Made by a program: the position numbers and the translations under genes | The notes under the pieces: model-generated | The model's input: only the letters and a program-made list of their open reading frames with translations | Told to the model about the DNA's origin: nothing | Database searches by the model: none | Part shown: positions 40,329 to 47,700 of the stretch, one piece after another | How the letters are laid out: the number at the start of each line of letters is the position of its first letter | Position numbering within the stretch: the stretch's first letter is position 1 | Assembly (NCBI GenBank): GCA_017937405.1 | Contig: JAGBDS010000006.1 | Coordinates: 1-52,015 of the forward strand | Source of the DNA: Oscillibacter sp. | GTDB lineage: Bacteria > Bacillota > Clostridia > Oscillospirales > Oscillospiraceae | Length of the DNA stretch: 52,015 nucleotides | Direction of reading: 5' to 3'

Positions 40329-40739
40329 TTATTCTCCCAGCGTAGTCAAAAGCACTTTCAGGAGCTCTTCGCCGTTCCGGATGGGATAGCCGCCCTTTTC
40401 GGCGCTGGAATAAATCATGAAGCAGGGCTTTCCTCCTCCGCTGCCGTCATGGAGGACGATGTGTAGAGGACGGCGGCCATCACCGCCAGTCAGGCAAAGG
40501 GAACCATCGCCGCCCCATGGGCCCCGGCAGGGCACCGCACTGCGCTGATAGGTGCGGAGCAGGGCTTCGATCTCCTCCCGTTCCGCTCTGGAACTGTCAT
40601 CATGGAAATAAATCGTTTCCCCTTGGTATTCGATGTAATCCAGCTGGTAGCTGTCTCCCACCAGCGGGCGGGGAATGGCACACCACACCACTGCCAGGAC
40701 AGTCAGGACGGCGATACCGATGATGACTTTCTTTTTCAC
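40329..40739 (-). CDS. Small membrane-anchored extracytoplasmic protein
   Basis: 136 residues from the GTG at 40739, with AAGGGGGA nine bases upstream. A signal-anchor (KKKVIIGIAVLTVLAVVWCA) is followed by a compact domain: QLDYIEYQGETIYFHDD near residue 30, AEREEIEALLRTYQRSAVPC and GGGKPCFMIYSSAEKGGYPI. Plan and size resemble the protein at 32615, with which it may be paralogous. Function unknown. An upstream ATG at 40763 is possible but has no ribosome site. Confidence 0.5.
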   Translation of the reverse strand: MKKKVIIGIAVLTVLAVVWCAIPRPLVGDSYQLDYIEYQGETIYFHDDSSRAEREEIEALLRTYQRSAVPCRGPWGGDGSLCLTGGDGRRPLHIVLHDGSGGGKPCFMIYSSAEKGGYPIRNGEELLKVLLTTLGE

Positions 40740-40790
40740 AGCCGTATCCCCCTTTTTATTCATGCTATCATAGTCTCTGATAAAACACAA

Positions 40791-40814
40791 CGGGCACCGC
40801 TTTCGCGGTGCCCG
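40791..40814 (-). terminator. Hairpin downstream of PfkB gene
   Basis: CGGGCACCGC pairs with GCGGTGCCCG around TTTC. On the minus strand it is followed by TTGTGTTTT, a moderate U-tract. Ends the LacI-PHP-PfkB transcription unit. Confidence 0.7.
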
Positions 40815-40831
40815 TCTGATGATGGTGCGGC

Positions 40832-41716
40832 TTAGAAGAACTCCTTCATGTAGGCGTCCAGGTCCTCACGGGTGCCCATGTAGGGGCCGGGGGTCTCCAT
40901 CTTCAGGGAGACCAGCGCCGTGGCGGTCTTGAGGGCGGTGGGGATGTCCTGGGTCAGACGCTCGTTGATATAGCTGGCGAAGGTGGTGTCGCCCCGCCCG
41001 GTGCGGCCGGACAGGTTCCGGGCCTTGATGGGGCAGGTGTAGATGTCCTTGCCGTCGTAGACCAGGACCTCGCTGTTATGGGTGATGAGAACTTCCTTGG
41101 CGCCCCAGTCGTACAGCATCTTGGCGGCGGCCACCCGGTCGTCGGTGCCGGTCAAAATCTCCGCCTCGGCGGCGTCGGTCTTGAGGAAGCGGATGTAGGG
41201 TAGCATCTCCTTCTTGGCAGCCCAGTCATGGTACACCATGCCGCCGTTCTCGGCCCAGCGCAGCATGGTCTGCACATCCACGGCCACCATGGCCCCCCGG
41301 GACACGGCGTAGGGGATCATCTCGTCGGGAATGTCGCCGCCCACCAGGCCAGCCAGGTGCCAGATCTTGGCGTCGATCTCCTCCGGGACCTCACAGGGCT
41401 GGTAGGGGTCGATGACGCTGTCCACGGTGGAGGTGCGGCGCTCCCGGTCAGGGGTGTGGTACACATTCTTGGTGACGAAGGAATGGGTGCTGTGGACGGG
41501 GAACACGGTGATGTTAGGCGCCTTGGCAAAGGCGGCCTTCAGGTCTACCTTGGTCGTGTCCGCCTTGGGCAGCACCGCGATCTTGTGGCCGATGTTGGCT
41601 GCGGCAAAGCCGGAGTAATACACCGCGCCGCCGATGGCCTGGATGGTGGTACCGTCATAGTCTACGTTGGTGTCCTCCGCGATCTCGCCAATGATGAGGG
41701 ATTCAAACTGGCTCAT
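40832..41716 (-). CDS. PfkB-family carbohydrate kinase
   Basis: 294 residues. Ribokinase fold with GGAVYYSGFAAANIGHKIAV near the N-terminus and SGRTGRGDTTFASYI near residue 240, where Asp243 is the catalytic base (usual motif GAGD). It phosphorylates a sugar or sugar-like alcohol with ATP. The substrate-facing lid region (VTKNVYHTPDRERRTSTVDS) is not one I can tie to ribose, fructose 1-phosphate or inositol. The ATG overlaps the stop of the PHP gene by four bases; the two lie behind the LacI gene. Confidence 0.82.
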   Translation of the reverse strand: MSQFESLIIGEIAEDTNVDYDGTTIQAIGGAVYYSGFAAANIGHKIAVLPKADTTKVDLKAAFAKAPNITVFPVHSTHSFVTKNVYHTPDRERRTSTVDSVIDPYQPCEVPEEIDAKIWHLAGLVGGDIPDEMIPYAVSRGAMVAVDVQTMLRWAENGGMVYHDWAAKKEMLPYIRFLKTDAAEAEILTGTDDRVAAAKMLYDWGAKEVLITHNSEVLVYDGKDIYTCPIKARNLSGRTGRGDTTFASYINERLTQDIPTALKTATALVSLKMETPGPYMGTREDLDAYMKEFF

Positions 41717-42441
41717 TTGTGATTCTCCTTTCGCATCTCAGCATCAGCCGCCAGAATGTCGGGATAGTCCGGACACCACGGCTGGAATTGCAGCGTTTCG
41801 ATCATGTGCTTGTAGGCGCGGGAATCCTTGACCCGCTCCGGCAGGATGACACCCGCACGGGCCTCGTCGCCGTCCCGGTGGGTGTCAGAGCCCGCCAGAC
41901 GGAAATACTCCGGGTGGCGGCGGCACATGGCCAACGCCTGGTCGTTGTTATTCTCATGGCGGGGGTTATCGTTGATGATCTCCGCGCCATGGATGGCAGT
42001 CTCCTGCACCGGGGCGCTGCCCTCCCGGAAGGGATGGGCGTGGATGATGAGTACTTCGTTATGGAACTTATCGTAAAACTCCTGGGCGCTCATGCAGCAG
42101 GCATAGGGATTGGAACGGAGCCACTGCTCGTCGATGCCGTAGACCAGGTAATCGTTGTCATTCTCCGGGAAGCGGAACTCGGCGCCCAGGATGACGTCCA
42201 GGCCTACCTCGTCGCCCCGCTTTTTGGAAGCGTGGTAGCCAGAGAGGTAGTGGTCCATCACCATGTCCCAGTTGTGCTGGGTATCGATGCGGGACAGGTA
42301 CTCGGGGTGGAGGTGGTCGGTGACCACCAGGCCGGAAAAGCCGTTGCGCACATAGCGGTCCACCACATCCGCGGCAAACAGGTGGCCGCATTTGCTGGTC
42401 TCCGCCGTGTGGGTATGGGGATCATACAGGTAACCGTTCAT
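41713..42441 (-). CDS. PHP-domain phosphoesterase
   Basis: 242 residues from the ATG at 42441 (GGGAG ten bases upstream). PHP metal motifs in order: YDPHTHTAE (HxH), VVTDHLHPEY, LGAEF (Glu), IIHAHPF, and the C-terminal GSDTHRDGD (DxH). These bind a two- or three-metal centre that hydrolyses phosphoesters; related proteins act on histidinol phosphate, nucleotides or oligonucleotides. GCGHLFAAD-like region after HTAETSK is typical. Upstream reading frame to 42648 is not credible. Together with the kinase and HAD genes it suggests turnover of a phosphorylated small molecule. Confidence 0.8.
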   Translation of the reverse strand: MNGYLYDPHTHTAETSKCGHLFAADVVDRYVRNGFSGLVVTDHLHPEYLSRIDTQHNWDMVMDHYLSGYHASKKRGDEVGLDVILGAEFRFPENDNDYLVYGIDEQWLRSNPYACCMSAQEFYDKFHNEVLIIHAHPFREGSAPVQETAIHGAEIINDNPRHENNNDQALAMCRRHPEYFRLAGSDTHRDGDEARAGVILPERVKDSRAYKHMIETLQFQPWCPDYPDILAADAEMRKENHK

Positions 42442-42470
42442 ATGTAATCTACTCCCTTTTTCGTAATAGG

Positions 42471-42492
42471 AGCCCGGCTCTTCGCCGGGCGT
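42471..42492. terminator. Hairpin between LacI and PHP genes
   Basis: GCCCGGC at both arms (GAGCCCGGCTCTTCGCCGGGC) on the plus strand. No U-run; may moderate readthrough from the LacI gene into the PHP-PfkB pair. Confidence 0.45.
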
Positions 42493-42508
42493 CCCAGGTT
42501 CTCTCGGT

Positions 42509-43513
42509 TTAATCCAGCTCCCGGCAGGTACCGCGCTTGATAAGCGTGGGCAGCAGGATCTGGTGGACATAGCCCTGTGTGCCGTTTTCGATCTTGTCCC
42601 GCAGCATATCCACCGCCTGGACCGCCATCTCCCGCTTAGGCTGCTCAATGGTGGTCAGCTCGATGCGGGGAAGGCCCGTGGAGGGGATGTTATCAAAGCC
42701 GATCAGGCTCAAATGACCGGGAATATCGATATGCATCTCATCCGCTGCCTTCAGGATACCCAGGGCGTTGGAGTCCGTGGATGCGAAGATGGCGGAGTAA
42801 TCAATAGGCTTGGAAAACAGTTCCTTTGCCATCTCGTAGCCATTGGCGATAGAGGAACGGGAGAACTCGCTGTTGACGAAGCGTTGCTGGAGCCCCAGCT
42901 CCTGGCAGGCTTTCATGTATCCCTCCGCCCGGAGCTGGTGTGTGGTGGTATGGCGGCGGCCAAAGTACAGAATGTCCCGGTGGCCCAGTTCATAGAGGTA
43001 TTTGGTGCCGACATAAGTGCCACGGCTGTTGTCCACAGCCACATAGCTCTGGGGCTGGTCCCGGAGGTTCTCGCTGAGGAACACCGTGGGGACCTGGTCC
43101 GTATAGGCCCGGATATTCTCGTAGGTCTTGGGGCTCTGGGGAACGATGAGGATGCCGTCCACCTGCCGTCCCAGCAGCAGCTTGACCACCGTCTTCTCCT
43201 GCTTCAGGTCGGGGCCGGAGTTACACAGCATCACATTGTAGCCGTGGGACCGGGCGCTCATCTCCGCATAGTAGGCCAGCTCGGACATGAAGGCGTTATC
43301 AATGGAGGGTACTACCAAGCCGATGAGGTCTGTCTTCTTCATCACCATGGAACGGGCCACATAGTTGGTGGTATAGCCCATCTCATCACAGAGCTTGATG
43401 ATACGCTCCCGGGTGTCGCTGCCGATCTGGGGGCTGCCCGACAGGGCGCGGGAAACTGTGGCATAGGAGACGCCCGCTGCCTTGGCGACATCTTTCAAGG
43501 TCACACTTTTCAT
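42509..43513 (-). CDS. LacI-family transcriptional regulator
   Basis: 334 residues, the family's usual length. N-terminal HTH: VTLKDVAKAAGVSYATVSRA (residues 4 to 23), hinge with NYVARSMVMKKTDLIGLVVP, then a periplasmic-binding-like sensor domain (DGILIVPQSPKTYENIRAYT; FASTDSNALGILKAADEMHI; IGFDNIPSTGLPRIELTTIE). It probably binds a sugar or sugar phosphate. Start ATG at 43513 has GGAGG nine bases upstream. An AAACGTTT palindrome lies in its own leader and in front of the divergent HAD operon, suggesting autoregulation. CcpA is a relative of equal size and cannot be excluded. Confidence 0.92.
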   Translation of the reverse strand: MKSVTLKDVAKAAGVSYATVSRALSGSPQIGSDTRERIIKLCDEMGYTTNYVARSMVMKKTDLIGLVVPSIDNAFMSELAYYAEMSARSHGYNVMLCNSGPDLKQEKTVVKLLLGRQVDGILIVPQSPKTYENIRAYTDQVPTVFLSENLRDQPQSYVAVDNSRGTYVGTKYLYELGHRDILYFGRRHTTTHQLRAEGYMKACQELGLQQRFVNSEFSRSSIANGYEMAKELFSKPIDYSAIFASTDSNALGILKAADEMHIDIPGHLSLIGFDNIPSTGLPRIELTTIEQPKREMAVQAVDMLRDKIENGTQGYVHQILLPTLIKRGTCRELD

Positions 43514-43545
43514 CTGTATCGTCTCCTCCATACCGCGAAAATCGC

Positions 43546-43636
43546 AAACGTTTCCGCATTAATTCGGGCAGCCAGAGGCGAAACTTCCCCCTTGGCTGTT
43601 CAATAGAAGCATATATGATTTTCACATCAATGTCAA
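43546..43636 (-). promoter_or_regulatory. LacI-gene promoter and AAACGTTT operator
   Basis: Minus strand: -35 TTGACA (43636 to 43631), 17-base spacer, -10 TATGCT (43613 to 43608). The operator AAACGTTT is at 43546 to 43553, about 50 bases into the leader, a position suited to roadblock-type autoregulation. Confidence 0.8.
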
Positions 43637-43707
43637 TAACAATCTGTATTTTTCCCGCCTTTGGGCAGAAAAACGAAAAACCCGCTCACTCTTTGGCATT
43701 TGTCATA

Positions 43708-43763
43708 TTGACAAAGCCGCCCCGCTTCTTTAGAATAAAACCAGCGAAAAGTCGCAAACGTTT
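43708..43763 (+). promoter_or_regulatory. HAD-operon promoter with AAACGTTT operator
   Basis: -35 TTGACA (43708 to 43713), 17-base spacer, -10 TAGAAT (43731 to 43736). The operator AAACGTTT at 43756 to 43763 (CGCAAACGTTTACA) starts about 13 bases past the predicted start, the classical place for a LacI-type operator. Confidence 0.85.
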
Positions 43764-43796
43764 ACAAACCATTTGATGAACCAGGAGGGGATGCCT

Positions 43797-44552
43797 ATGA
43801 TCCGCGCCGTTCTTTTCGATGTAGGCGGTACACTGCACGAAGTCCATCATTCTCCGGAGCTGGAGGCCAGCTTCTGCCAGAGGCTTTTGGACCTGCTCTC
43901 CGCCCACGGCATCGCCCTTCCCGTCACCGCCGCCGAGCTGGCGCCCCGGCTGCACGAGAACGCGGAAGCCTACAAGCACTGGTCGGAAGGCTCCCGTCTG
44001 GAGCTGCCCAGCGCGAAGATATGGAGCGAGTACTATTTGAAAGAGTTCCATCTCAGTGAGGAGCTTCTGGCGCCTATTTCGGAGGAGCTGTCGTGGATGT
44101 ACGACGCCGTCCGGGTGGAAAACGTCCCCCGCCCCCATATGCGGGAGACCATTCGTGCCCTCCACGATGCGGGCCTGACCCTGGGCATCATCAGCAACAT
44201 CATCTCCACTACCTTTGTTCCCCGGCTGCTGGAGGATTACGGCATCGCGGACCTGATGAGCTGCGTCATCCTGTCCTCCACCGCCGGCATTCGCAAGCCT
44301 GACGCCGCCATCTTTGAAAAAGCCGCCGCGGAGTGCGGCGTGCCCTGCGGGGAGATGGCCTATGTGGGCGATACCCTCTCCCGGGACGTACTGGGCTGCC
44401 GGAATGCGGGCGTGGCCCTCTCCATCCAAATCAGCAACCCGTCCATTGCCCACCGGGATACGGCCTTTACCGGCACCGGCCTGGCGCCGGATGTGCTGAT
44501 CCACGACCTGTCCGAGATCCCCGGCATCATTCGGGCTTTCAACGCCCGGTAA
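43797..44552 (+). CDS. HAD-superfamily protein 1 of five
   Basis: 251 residues from the ATG at 43797 (AGGAGGGG eight bases upstream). HAD fold: nucleophile Asp8 in VLFDVGGTLHEV, motif II Ser in LGIISNIIS, motif III Lys in GIRKPDAAIF, motif IV Asp in YVGDTLSRD. The Asp expected two residues after the nucleophile (general acid/base of phosphatases) is Gly10. So it may not be a standard phosphatase. It is the first gene of an operon of five such proteins and a permuted mutase, and the most divergent of the five. Confidence 0.85.
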   Translation: MIRAVLFDVGGTLHEVHHSPELEASFCQRLLDLLSAHGIALPVTAAELAPRLHENAEAYKHWSEGSRLELPSAKIWSEYYLKEFHLSEELLAPISEELSWMYDAVRVENVPRPHMRETIRALHDAGLTLGIISNIISTTFVPRLLEDYGIADLMSCVILSSTAGIRKPDAAIFEKAAAECGVPCGEMAYVGDTLSRDVLGCRNAGVALSIQISNPSIAHRDTAFTGTGLAPDVLIHDLSEIPGIIRAFNAR

Positions 44553-44599
44553 GCCATTTACCATAACAAGCCAATTATATTTTTAAGGAGGACGATGAC

Positions 44600-45334
44600 A
44601 TGACTCCCGATATCCAGACTATCTTTTTTGACGTTGGCAACACCCTGCGCATTGTGGTACCTGACCAGGAATTCATCGACAAGGCCGAGGCCGGCCTGAT
44701 GGAACTGATCCAGACCAAGGAATCTCACGATGAGCTGTTCGCCAAGCTGGAGGAGCGGTGGCAGGTCTACCGCAAGCTGTCCAAGAAGACCCTGCTGGAC
44801 GTCTCTGAAGGCGAGCTGTGGACCCAGTTCATGCTGCCTGACTATGACCCCAACATGATCTATGCCAACGCCCCCCGGCTGACCCGCCTGTGGCGGGACC
44901 ACGACGGCCGCCGCGTGGCCCGTCCCGACGCTGTTGCTACCCTGAAGGAGCTGCAGGCCCGTGGCTACACCCTGGGTATCATCGCCAACACCGTCACCGA
45001 AACGGAGATCCCCGACTGGATGGCCGCCGACGGCGTGGCCCAGTGCTTCAAGACCACCATTCTGTCCTCCAAGGTCCGCCTGCGCAAGCCCGACCCCGCC
45101 ATCTACCACCTGGCCTGCCGCTGCATCGGCACCCCCGAGGCCAACTGCGCCTACGTCGGCGACAACCCCGTCCGCGACGTGGAGGGCACCCAGGCCGCCG
45201 GCTTCGGCATGATGATCCGCATCGACGAGCCCGACACCCTGAACAAGGAGAAGGCCACCGGCAAGGAGTTCATTCCCGACCACGTCATCACGAAGCTGTC
45301 CGACCTGCTGGACATCTTCCCCGCCCGTGGGTGA
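44600..45334 (+). CDS. HAD-superfamily protein 2 of five
   Basis: 244 residues, ATG behind AAGGAGGACGATGAC. Nucleophile Asp11 in IFFDVGNTLRIV with Gly13 in place of the second Asp. Motif II reads LGIIANTVTETEI, so the usual Ser/Thr is Ala. Motif III Lys in VRLRKPDPAIY and motif IV Asp in YVGDNPVRDVEG are kept. It is closely similar to HAD 3 (shared SSKVRLRKP and GTPEANCAY), a recent tandem duplicate. A catalytically weakened or non-phosphatase role is possible. The stop is four bases before the next ATG. Confidence 0.85.
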   Translation: MTPDIQTIFFDVGNTLRIVVPDQEFIDKAEAGLMELIQTKESHDELFAKLEERWQVYRKLSKKTLLDVSEGELWTQFMLPDYDPNMIYANAPRLTRLWRDHDGRRVARPDAVATLKELQARGYTLGIIANTVTETEIPDWMAADGVAQCFKTTILSSKVRLRKPDPAIYHLACRCIGTPEANCAYVGDNPVRDVEGTQAAGFGMMIRIDEPDTLNKEKATGKEFIPDHVITKLSDLLDIFPARG

Positions 45335-45338
45335 CCGA

Positions 45339-46070
45339 ATGGCGCTGGCTGATATTCAAACCATCTTTTTCGACATCGGCAGCACGCTGCGGGTGACGGA
45401 CAAGGATCCCGCGTTTATCGCGGAGGGCCGCCGGAAGCTGGCGGCGCTGGCCAAGAGCAGCGAGGACCCCGAGGTCTTTTACAAGAAGCTGAAGGACCGC
45501 TATGACGTCTACCGGGAGGCCTCCAAGGTCGCTTTGCTGGACTATCCCGAAATCGAGCTCTGGCAGCAGATCATGCTGCCGGATGTGGACGGCGAATATG
45601 TAGCCGCCCATGCTCAGGAATTCACCACCCTCTGGCGGGACGGCACCAACGGCAAGCGCCTCACCCGGTTCGACACCGTGGACACCGTCAAGGAGCTTTA
45701 CCGCCGGGGCTACAAGCTGGGCATCATCGCCAACACCATCACCGAGACGGAGATCACCGACTGGATGATCGAGGAGGGCATCTCCCACTGCTTTACCACC
45801 ACTATCCTCTCCTCCAAGGTGCGGCTGCGCAAGCCCGCCCCCGCCATCTACCACCTGTCCTGCCGCTGCTGCGGCACCCCGGAAGCAAATTGCGCCTACA
45901 TCGGCGACAACCCCGACCGGGACGTGGAGGGCACCCGTGCCGCCGGCTTCGGCTGCATGATCCTCATCGACGACCCCAAGAAGGGCCGGACGGAGAAAAT
46001 GCGGGAAGCCTGCGACTACCTGATTGAGAATCTCAGCGATCTGCTGGAGCTCTTCCCCGCCCGCGTCTGA
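45339..46070 (+). CDS. HAD-superfamily protein 3 of five
   Basis: 243 residues; the ATG at 45339 was preferred over a GTG at 45327, which lacks a ribosome site. Nucleophile Asp12 in IFFDIGSTLRVT with Gly14 replacing the second Asp; motif II GIIANTITETEI again has Ala; motif III Lys in VRLRKPAPAIY; motif IV in YIGDNPDRDVEG. Tandem duplicate of HAD 2. With only four bases between them the genes are translationally coupled. Substrate unknown. Confidence 0.84.
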   Translation: MALADIQTIFFDIGSTLRVTDKDPAFIAEGRRKLAALAKSSEDPEVFYKKLKDRYDVYREASKVALLDYPEIELWQQIMLPDVDGEYVAAHAQEFTTLWRDGTNGKRLTRFDTVDTVKELYRRGYKLGIIANTITETEITDWMIEEGISHCFTTTILSSKVRLRKPAPAIYHLSCRCCGTPEANCAYIGDNPDRDVEGTRAAGFGCMILIDDPKKGRTEKMREACDYLIENLSDLLELFPARV

Positions 46071-46101
46071 GCGGCAATCAAGACATAGGAGGTTTCTACC
46101 C

Positions 46102-46839
46102 ATGGATAACACCAAGCGTTTCAAAGCAGTATTTTTTGACCTGGGCGGCACCCTGCGTATCGCCCTGAAGGATGAGCCCTACATGAAGCACGCCCGCCGC
46201 AAGATGGCGGAAATCGCCGGTACCGATATGCCCTACGAGGAATTCTTCCAGCTGGTCGAGGACCGCTACGAGCCCTACCGCAAGTGGGCCCTGGGCGAGT
46301 TCAAGGAGTCCGGCGACGAGGAGCTGTGGTGCAAGTGGCTGCTGCCCGACTATGACCAGGCCCGCATCAAGCAGGTCTGCCATGAGCTGAGCTTCCAGTA
46401 CCGCCAGACCAAGGGCCGCCGCGTCGTGGTGGACGGCGGCGTGGAGGTCATCAAGGGCCTCCATGAGCGGGGCTACCGCTTAGGCATCATCTCCAACCTC
46501 ATCGGCGAGAACGAGGTTCCCGACTGGCTGGAGGAGGACGGCCTGGACCAGTATTTCGACTCCGTCATTCTCTCCTCTGTCTGCCACCTGCGCAAGCCCG
46601 GCTTTGAGATCTATCAGCTCTGCGCCAAGGAAATGGGCGTGGAACTGGCGGACTGCGTGTCTGTGGCCGACAATGTGAAGCGGGACATCCCCGGCGCCAA
46701 GAAGGCCGGCGTGGGCTGCAACATCATCTTCGAGTCCCCGGAGAAGAAACACGCCGTGGAGTTTACCGAGGAGACCCGTCCCGACGCGGTCATCAAGGAC
46801 TTCCGGGAAATTCTGGACTTGCTGCCGCCCCTGAATTAA
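46102..46839 (+). CDS. HAD-superfamily protein 4 of five
   Basis: 245 residues, ATG at 46102 behind AGGAGGTTTCTACCC. Nucleophile Asp13 in VFFDLGGTLRIA with Gly15 for the second Asp; motif II LGIISNLIGENEV keeps Ser; motif III CHLRKPGFEIY; motif IV SVADNVKRDIPG, where the usual Gly-Asp is Ala-Asp. It shares a block QYRQTKGRRVVVDGG with HAD 5, so these form a second duplicate pair. The 61-base gap to HAD 5 holds a GC-rich hairpin. Confidence 0.84.
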   Translation: MDNTKRFKAVFFDLGGTLRIALKDEPYMKHARRKMAEIAGTDMPYEEFFQLVEDRYEPYRKWALGEFKESGDEELWCKWLLPDYDQARIKQVCHELSFQYRQTKGRRVVVDGGVEVIKGLHERGYRLGIISNLIGENEVPDWLEEDGLDQYFDSVILSSVCHLRKPGFEIYQLCAKEMGVELADCVSVADNVKRDIPGAKKAGVGCNIIFESPEKKHAVEFTEETRPDAVIKDFREILDLLPPLN

Positions 46840-46849
46840 AAACTACATA

Positions 46850-46881
46850 CGGGACGTCCGGGACCCCCCGGGCGCGTCCCG
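46850..46881 (+). repeat. GC-rich hairpin between HAD 4 and HAD 5
   Basis: CGGGACG at 46850 pairs with CGTCCCG at 46875, with an inner CCGGG/CCCGG stem. No U-run, so probably an mRNA-stability or processing element inside the operon. Confidence 0.6.
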
Positions 46882-46900
46882 CGTTCTGGAGGTAATCGCA

Positions 46901-47677
46901 ATGAATACTGATATCCGCTATATCTTTATCGACCTGGGCGGCACCTTCCGCGTCATCGACGAGGACCCCGCCTACCTCTCCGCCGCCCGTGCCAAGATCG
47001 CCGAGCTGTGCGGCGTGGAGACCGACGATGCCAACAAGTGGTTCGATGATGTGATCGACAAGCGGTACGACAAGTACCGGGAGTGGGCGCTGAAATACAT
47101 GTGTGAGGCTCCCGAGGAGGTCCTGTGGACCCGCTGGCTGGCCTATGACATGGACCGGGAGCGCATTTTGAAGAACGCCTCCGAGCTGACCTACCAGTAC
47201 CGCCAGACCAAGGGCCGCCGCACTGTGGTAGAGGGCGGCGCTGAGACTGTCAAGGAGCTGTGCAAGCGCGGCTACACCCTGGGCATCATCAGCGATTTGG
47301 TTGGCAAACGCGAGGTGGACGAGTGGCTGGACGCCGACGGCCTGCGCCCCTATTTCAAGACCGTTCAGCAGTCCTCCATCACTTACGTCCGCAAGCCCGG
47401 CCCCGCCATCTACTACTACGCCATGGAGGAGGTCGGCGCCCAGCCGGAGAATTGCTGCTACGTGGGCGACAACCTGAACCGGGACATCGTGGGCGCCAAG
47501 GCCGTGGATTTCGGCATGACCGTGGCTGTCCAGTACAACAAAAACAAGCCCCTGAAGCTCACTGAGGAAAATATGCCCAGTGGCAAGATCTACACCTTCC
47601 CCCAGCTGCTGGATATCTTCCCCGCCTGCGGCCAGGTGGCTGTGGATAAGCTGACCGCTCCCGACGACGGGCAGTAA
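46901..47677 (+). CDS. HAD-superfamily protein 5 of five
   Basis: 258 residues, ATG behind GGAGGTAATCGCA. Nucleophile Asp11 in IFIDLGGTFRVI with Gly13 in place of the second Asp; motif II LGIISDLVGKREV keeps Ser; motif III TYVRKPGPAIYYY; motif IV YVGDNLNRDIVG. Closest to HAD 4 (YQYRQTKGRRTVVEGG). A longer C-terminal tail ends KLTAPDDGQ. Twenty-three bases separate it from the permuted phosphoglycerate mutase, so the two proteins are made from one message. Confidence 0.85.
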   Translation: MNTDIRYIFIDLGGTFRVIDEDPAYLSAARAKIAELCGVETDDANKWFDDVIDKRYDKYREWALKYMCEAPEEVLWTRWLAYDMDRERILKNASELTYQYRQTKGRRTVVEGGAETVKELCKRGYTLGIISDLVGKREVDEWLDADGLRPYFKTVQQSSITYVRKPGPAIYYYAMEEVGAQPENCCYVGDNLNRDIVGAKAVDFGMTVAVQYNKNKPLKLTEENMPSGKIYTFPQLLDIFPACGQVAVDKLTAPDDGQ

Positions 47678-47700
47678 TTTGTAATCAGGAGGTACATTCT

